This document shows, one piece after another, positions 14,680 to 16,986 of a stretch of DNA of 16,986 bases (its first letter is position 1; the number at the start of each line of letters is the position of its first letter). A program made the position numbers and the translations under genes. The stretch spans positions 1 through 16,986 of the forward strand of contig JBBRLG010000082.1 in assembly GCA_038231495.1 (NCBI GenBank). Reading direction: 5' to 3'. Source of the DNA: JBBRLG01 sp038231495 (GTDB taxonomy: Bacteria; Planctomycetota; Planctomycetia; Gemmatales; Gemmataceae). The notes under the pieces are model-generated. The model ran no database searches, was not told where the DNA came from, and saw only the letters and a program-made list of their open reading frames with translations.

Positions 14680-14685
14680 AGGAGG
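14680..14685 (+). promoter_or_regulatory. strong ribosome binding site of the HEAT-repeat gene
   Basis: A full AGGAGG sits 5 bases before ATG 14691, the strongest Shine-Dalgarno in the window. It fixes the start and suggests higher translation of this third gene than of the two regulators before it. Confidence 0.8.
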
Positions 14686-14690
14686 TTTCC

Positions 14691-16829
14691 ATGCACTGCT
14701 TGCTACATCGTTTGGTCCGTTTTCTCCCGGTCGTTTTGGTCGCGGTCGCCGCGTCGCCCTGCCGCGCCGCGCCGGCCCCGGAAGGGTTTGAAGGCTGGGA
14801 CCTCGAACCGGGCGTGGCCCAGGCGCACCTGGTGATGGTGGCCCGCGTAGCCAGCATCAGCCGCCTGACCGTAGTCGAAGGCGCGAAGACCGACGTGGCC
14901 CTACGTGAGTATCGCTTTCAGCCGATCCGGAAACTCAAGGGCATCTTTCAGCGCGACCAACTCTCGATGACCGCCGCCGACTTGGGCTGTCCCGCGGAAG
15001 ACCCGGCCCTAGCTTGCCCTTTGAAAGAAGGTGAGTATCGGCTGCTTATCCTGGCCCAGCAACAGGGAAGAACTTTAGGCTGTGTGTCGGCGGCTCCGGG
15101 CGCCACGACTTTCGGCGAACGTGTGCCCCTGCTGACCGGCCCGGACGACCCGCTCGTGGCCGTGGTCGAAACGCTGATCCAAGTGGCCGATTCACGCTCG
15201 CGCCGCGAGCGCGCCACCCTGCTGGTCAAGCGGCTGGACGGGATCGAAGGCCTGGCCGCCGTGCCGCTGCTTTCCAGTCTCCGGTTGCGGGCCGACTGGG
15301 CGGCTGCCGACGAACGCGCGTTGCCGTCGCTTACCCGGCTGGCCCGCGACCCGGCAACGGCCGTCCGTGGTGCGGCGTTGGAGGTACTTCGCGACATCCT
15401 GGCGAGCCGAATCATGCCCCACGATCCACGACAGCTTGATGGCGCAGCCGACACGCTCCGAGGGGTACTCGAATCCCGCGAAGCCATCACGCGGGTGCGG
15501 CTGGCCGCGCTGGAGAGCCTGGGCCATCTGCTCGCGTTGAAGGCTGACGTCGCGTGGGCGCGCGAATTGTTGATCGCGCAGCTGACCACGGCCGAGACCC
15601 ACGCCGAGCGGGCCGCGGCAGCCACGGCCCTGGCACGCATCGCACATCCGCAAGCGATCGCCGCAGTTTTGGAAGCTCTTACCAAGTTGCCGCTCGACGA
15701 AGAACCGGCGCGGGTCTCGACTTATGCTCGCGCCGCCGTCCGGCTCGACGCCCCTGGGGCCGAACGCGTCTTGCTCGCCCGCCTGGAGCGGTCTATGCAG
15801 GCGCGGCAGTCGCTCCGAGCGGAAATCGAACTACTCGGTCAAATGCGCAGCAAGAAGTCCTTACCTTTGCTCTTGGCCGCCGCCGGCCAACCGACCCTGG
15901 CAGGGGTGGACCGCCAGTCCATTGCCCGGGCTTTGGGCCGTCTGGGTGACGATCGGGCAGTGCCCGTGCTGACGGGTTGGTTGCGAGGAGACGACTACCA
16001 GCTCAAGGAGTTCGCGTTAACGGCCATGGAAACCATCGACTCGCCGGCGGCGGCCCGCGAAGCCCGGCCGTTGCTCAAGTCGGAGGCGCACTTGCCGTAC
16101 AAGCTGCGCCTTGCGCGACTGCTGGCCCGGCACGAATTGGGCGATGGCTACGCGCTGGCCACCGAACACCTGGCCGACGCCTCTCACACGGCCGAGGCGA
16201 CGCTCGTCCTGGCGGCGCTCCGGGACGCGCGCACGGAGAAGGACCTGTCCGCGATCCTCGCTGCTCGACCGGATCGACGTTGGCATGCCGCGGCGCTTTC
16301 CGGGCTGGCGGCCACCGGCGACGCGGCGGCGCGGCGGCAACTGCGCGACATCTTGGCTGACGACCGCAACCCCCTGGCGGCGGACGCAGCCGCAGCGGCG
16401 GGCCTGGCCGCCGACGCCGACCTGCTGCGGCCTTTGGCAACCCTCGCGCAATCGCGAAACAAGCAGATTTCCCTGGCCGCGGTCGTAGCCCTGCGCCGGT
16501 TCTTCACGGATGCCCGCACGTCGCCGCGCGGCCTGGCCGCGGTGGATCCAGACAAAGGGGACCGGGACAACAGTGACCCGCGCCCGCCGGTCGTCGACGC
16601 CCCGGCCCCAGCCCGCGCCGCCGTCGTCGCGGCGGTCGCCGCGCTGGTAGTCGACGCCTATGTCGATGCCGATGTTCGCCAGGAAGCATTTGCCGTCGCG
16701 CGGCTGTTGCGCGGCGAGCGCTACGCCAAGTTATTGGCGGACGTGGCCGACCAAGCCGAGTTGGAAGGCACGCCCTTGTTGGCGGCGGCGGAAGCGGAGT
16801 TACGTCAGCAGCGTGGCCTCGGCAAATGA
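14691..16829 (+). CDS. secreted HEAT-repeat protein
   Basis: A 712-aa protein with an N-terminal signal peptide (basic HRLVRF, hydrophobic LPVVLVAVAAS, then CRAAPAP; cleavage likely near residue 26). Residues about 30-155 are a distinct N-terminal domain (VMVARVASISRL ... EYRLLILAQQQ) of a kind I do not recognise. From about 160 to 700 the sequence is an alpha-solenoid of HEAT/PBS-lyase type, with recurring patterns such as LPSLTRLARDPATAVRGAAL, AITRVRLAALESLGHLLAL, ERAAAATALARIAHPQA and DRAVPVLTGWLRGDD. An Asp/Pro-rich insertion lies at about 615-640 between repeats. No catalytic residues are evident; HEAT solenoids bind proteins or ligands. It is the last gene of the probable blaI-M56 operon, which suggests a role as the sensory partner or as a regulated envelope product. 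Confidence 0.85.
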   Translation: MHCLLHRLVRFLPVVLVAVAASPCRAAPAPEGFEGWDLEPGVAQAHLVMVARVASISRLTVVEGAKTDVALREYRFQPIRKLKGIFQRDQLSMTAADLGCPAEDPALACPLKEGEYRLLILAQQQGRTLGCVSAAPGATTFGERVPLLTGPDDPLVAVVETLIQVADSRSRRERATLLVKRLDGIEGLAAVPLLSSLRLRADWAAADERALPSLTRLARDPATAVRGAALEVLRDILASRIMPHDPRQLDGAADTLRGVLESREAITRVRLAALESLGHLLALKADVAWARELLIAQLTTAETHAERAAAATALARIAHPQAIAAVLEALTKLPLDEEPARVSTYARAAVRLDAPGAERVLLARLERSMQARQSLRAEIELLGQMRSKKSLPLLLAAAGQPTLAGVDRQSIARALGRLGDDRAVPVLTGWLRGDDYQLKEFALTAMETIDSPAAAREARPLLKSEAHLPYKLRLARLLARHELGDGYALATEHLADASHTAEATLVLAALRDARTEKDLSAILAARPDRRWHAAALSGLAATGDAAARRQLRDILADDRNPLAADAAAAAGLAADADLLRPLATLAQSRNKQISLAAVVALRRFFTDARTSPRGLAAVDPDKGDRDNSDPRPPVVDAPAPARAAVVAAVAALVVDAYVDADVRQEAFAVARLLRGERYAKLLADVADQAELEGTPLLAAAEAELRQQRGLGK

Positions 16830-16895
16830 CCTCTCAATCGTCCCATTCATGCACGGGTTTTGCTGCTTCCTCAGGGGATTTGGCCGAAGGGGGGA

Positions 16896-16907
16896 GTGAA
16901 CGGTTAC
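16896..16907 (+). repeat. third copy of the 12-base motif GTGAACGGTTAC
   Basis: GTGAACGGTTAC also occurs at 12910-12921 and, inverted, at 12680-12691, where it forms the core of the terminal repeats of the 252-bp element. Here no matching partner is visible nearby, so it may be a solo end or the border of an element extending past the window. Confidence 0.5.
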
Positions 16908-16929
16908 AAAGATACCTTCCGAGTTTTTG

Positions 16930-16986
16930 GCGAGCCGGGAGCGTAAGCGACCGGAGTTCATCCGCAGCTAAACTCCGGTCGCTTAC
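16930..16986. repeat. GAGCCGGGAGCGTAAG-type hairpin repeat with a 16-bp perfect stem, cut by the window edge
   Basis: GTAAGCGACCGGAGTT at 16943-16958 pairs exactly with 16971-16986 around a 12-base loop. The left flank GCGAGCCGGGAGC (16930-16942) is shared with the split repeat at 7446-7458, so the stem probably continues beyond the end of the window. The hairpin follows the HEAT-repeat gene and could also stop transcription. Confidence 0.85.

Noticed and set aside
1..16986. tRNA or rRNA genes
   Set aside because: No cloverleaf-like segment with a T-loop GTTCRA pattern and no conserved rRNA segment was noticed by eye on either strand; a covariance search was not possible.

Overview
The window is high-GC DNA of planctomycete character, most likely from a Gemmata-like lineage (Gemmataceae). 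The evidence is the gene families present (LptD-like outer-membrane protein, large Ser/Thr kinase fused to a tubulin-like domain, BlaI/M56 pair, WD40 and HEAT-repeat proteins) and the intergenic repeats (ACGGAA-type arrays, GAGCCGGGAGCGTAAG-type hairpins). This assignment is inference from family knowledge; no marker gene is present. All convincing genes are on the + strand.

Layout. 1-388: probable tail of an unidentified upstream gene, then a leader with a sigma70-type promoter (TTGACG-16-TATAAT). 389-4247: an LptD-like outer-membrane assembly protein followed 49 bp later by a small DgkA-family membrane kinase, an envelope unit. 4335-5750: M20 metallopeptidase (dipeptidase-like) with a complete metal site. 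5799-7385: membrane-anchored WD40 protein, with ACGGAA-type repeats on both sides. 7463-8707: a complete 1245-bp insertion sequence (13-bp perfect terminal inverted repeats, GTAA target duplication) with a frameshifted IS4-superfamily/ISH3-like transposase. It sits inside the stem of an older hairpin repeat. 8950-12603: a 1217-aa Ser/Thr kinase fused to a tubulin-like (Tubulin_2-type) domain, with inverted copies of a short repeat on each side. 12604-13184: no gene; a repeat hairpin, a 252-bp element bounded by 19-bp perfect inverted repeats, a further hairpin, and a strong promoter overlapped by two dyads. 13185-16829: a probable operon of BlaI-type repressor, M56 (BlaR1-type) membrane metallopeptidase without a sensor domain, and a secreted HEAT-repeat protein. 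16830-16986: repeat sequence ending in a 16-bp perfect hairpin cut by the window edge.

How the genes may work together. lptD-like and dgkA-like plausibly serve envelope assembly and lipid recycling. The blaI-M56-HEAT cluster looks like a proteolysis-controlled sensory switch in which M56 activity would relieve BlaI repression of the promoter at 13102-13129. The secreted HEAT protein could replace the missing sensor or be the regulated output. The kinase-tubulin fusion is the least understood gene here. Planctomycetes are known to lack FtsZ, so a kinase physically joined to a tubulin/FtsZ-superfamily domain is the best candidate for an uncharacterised system.
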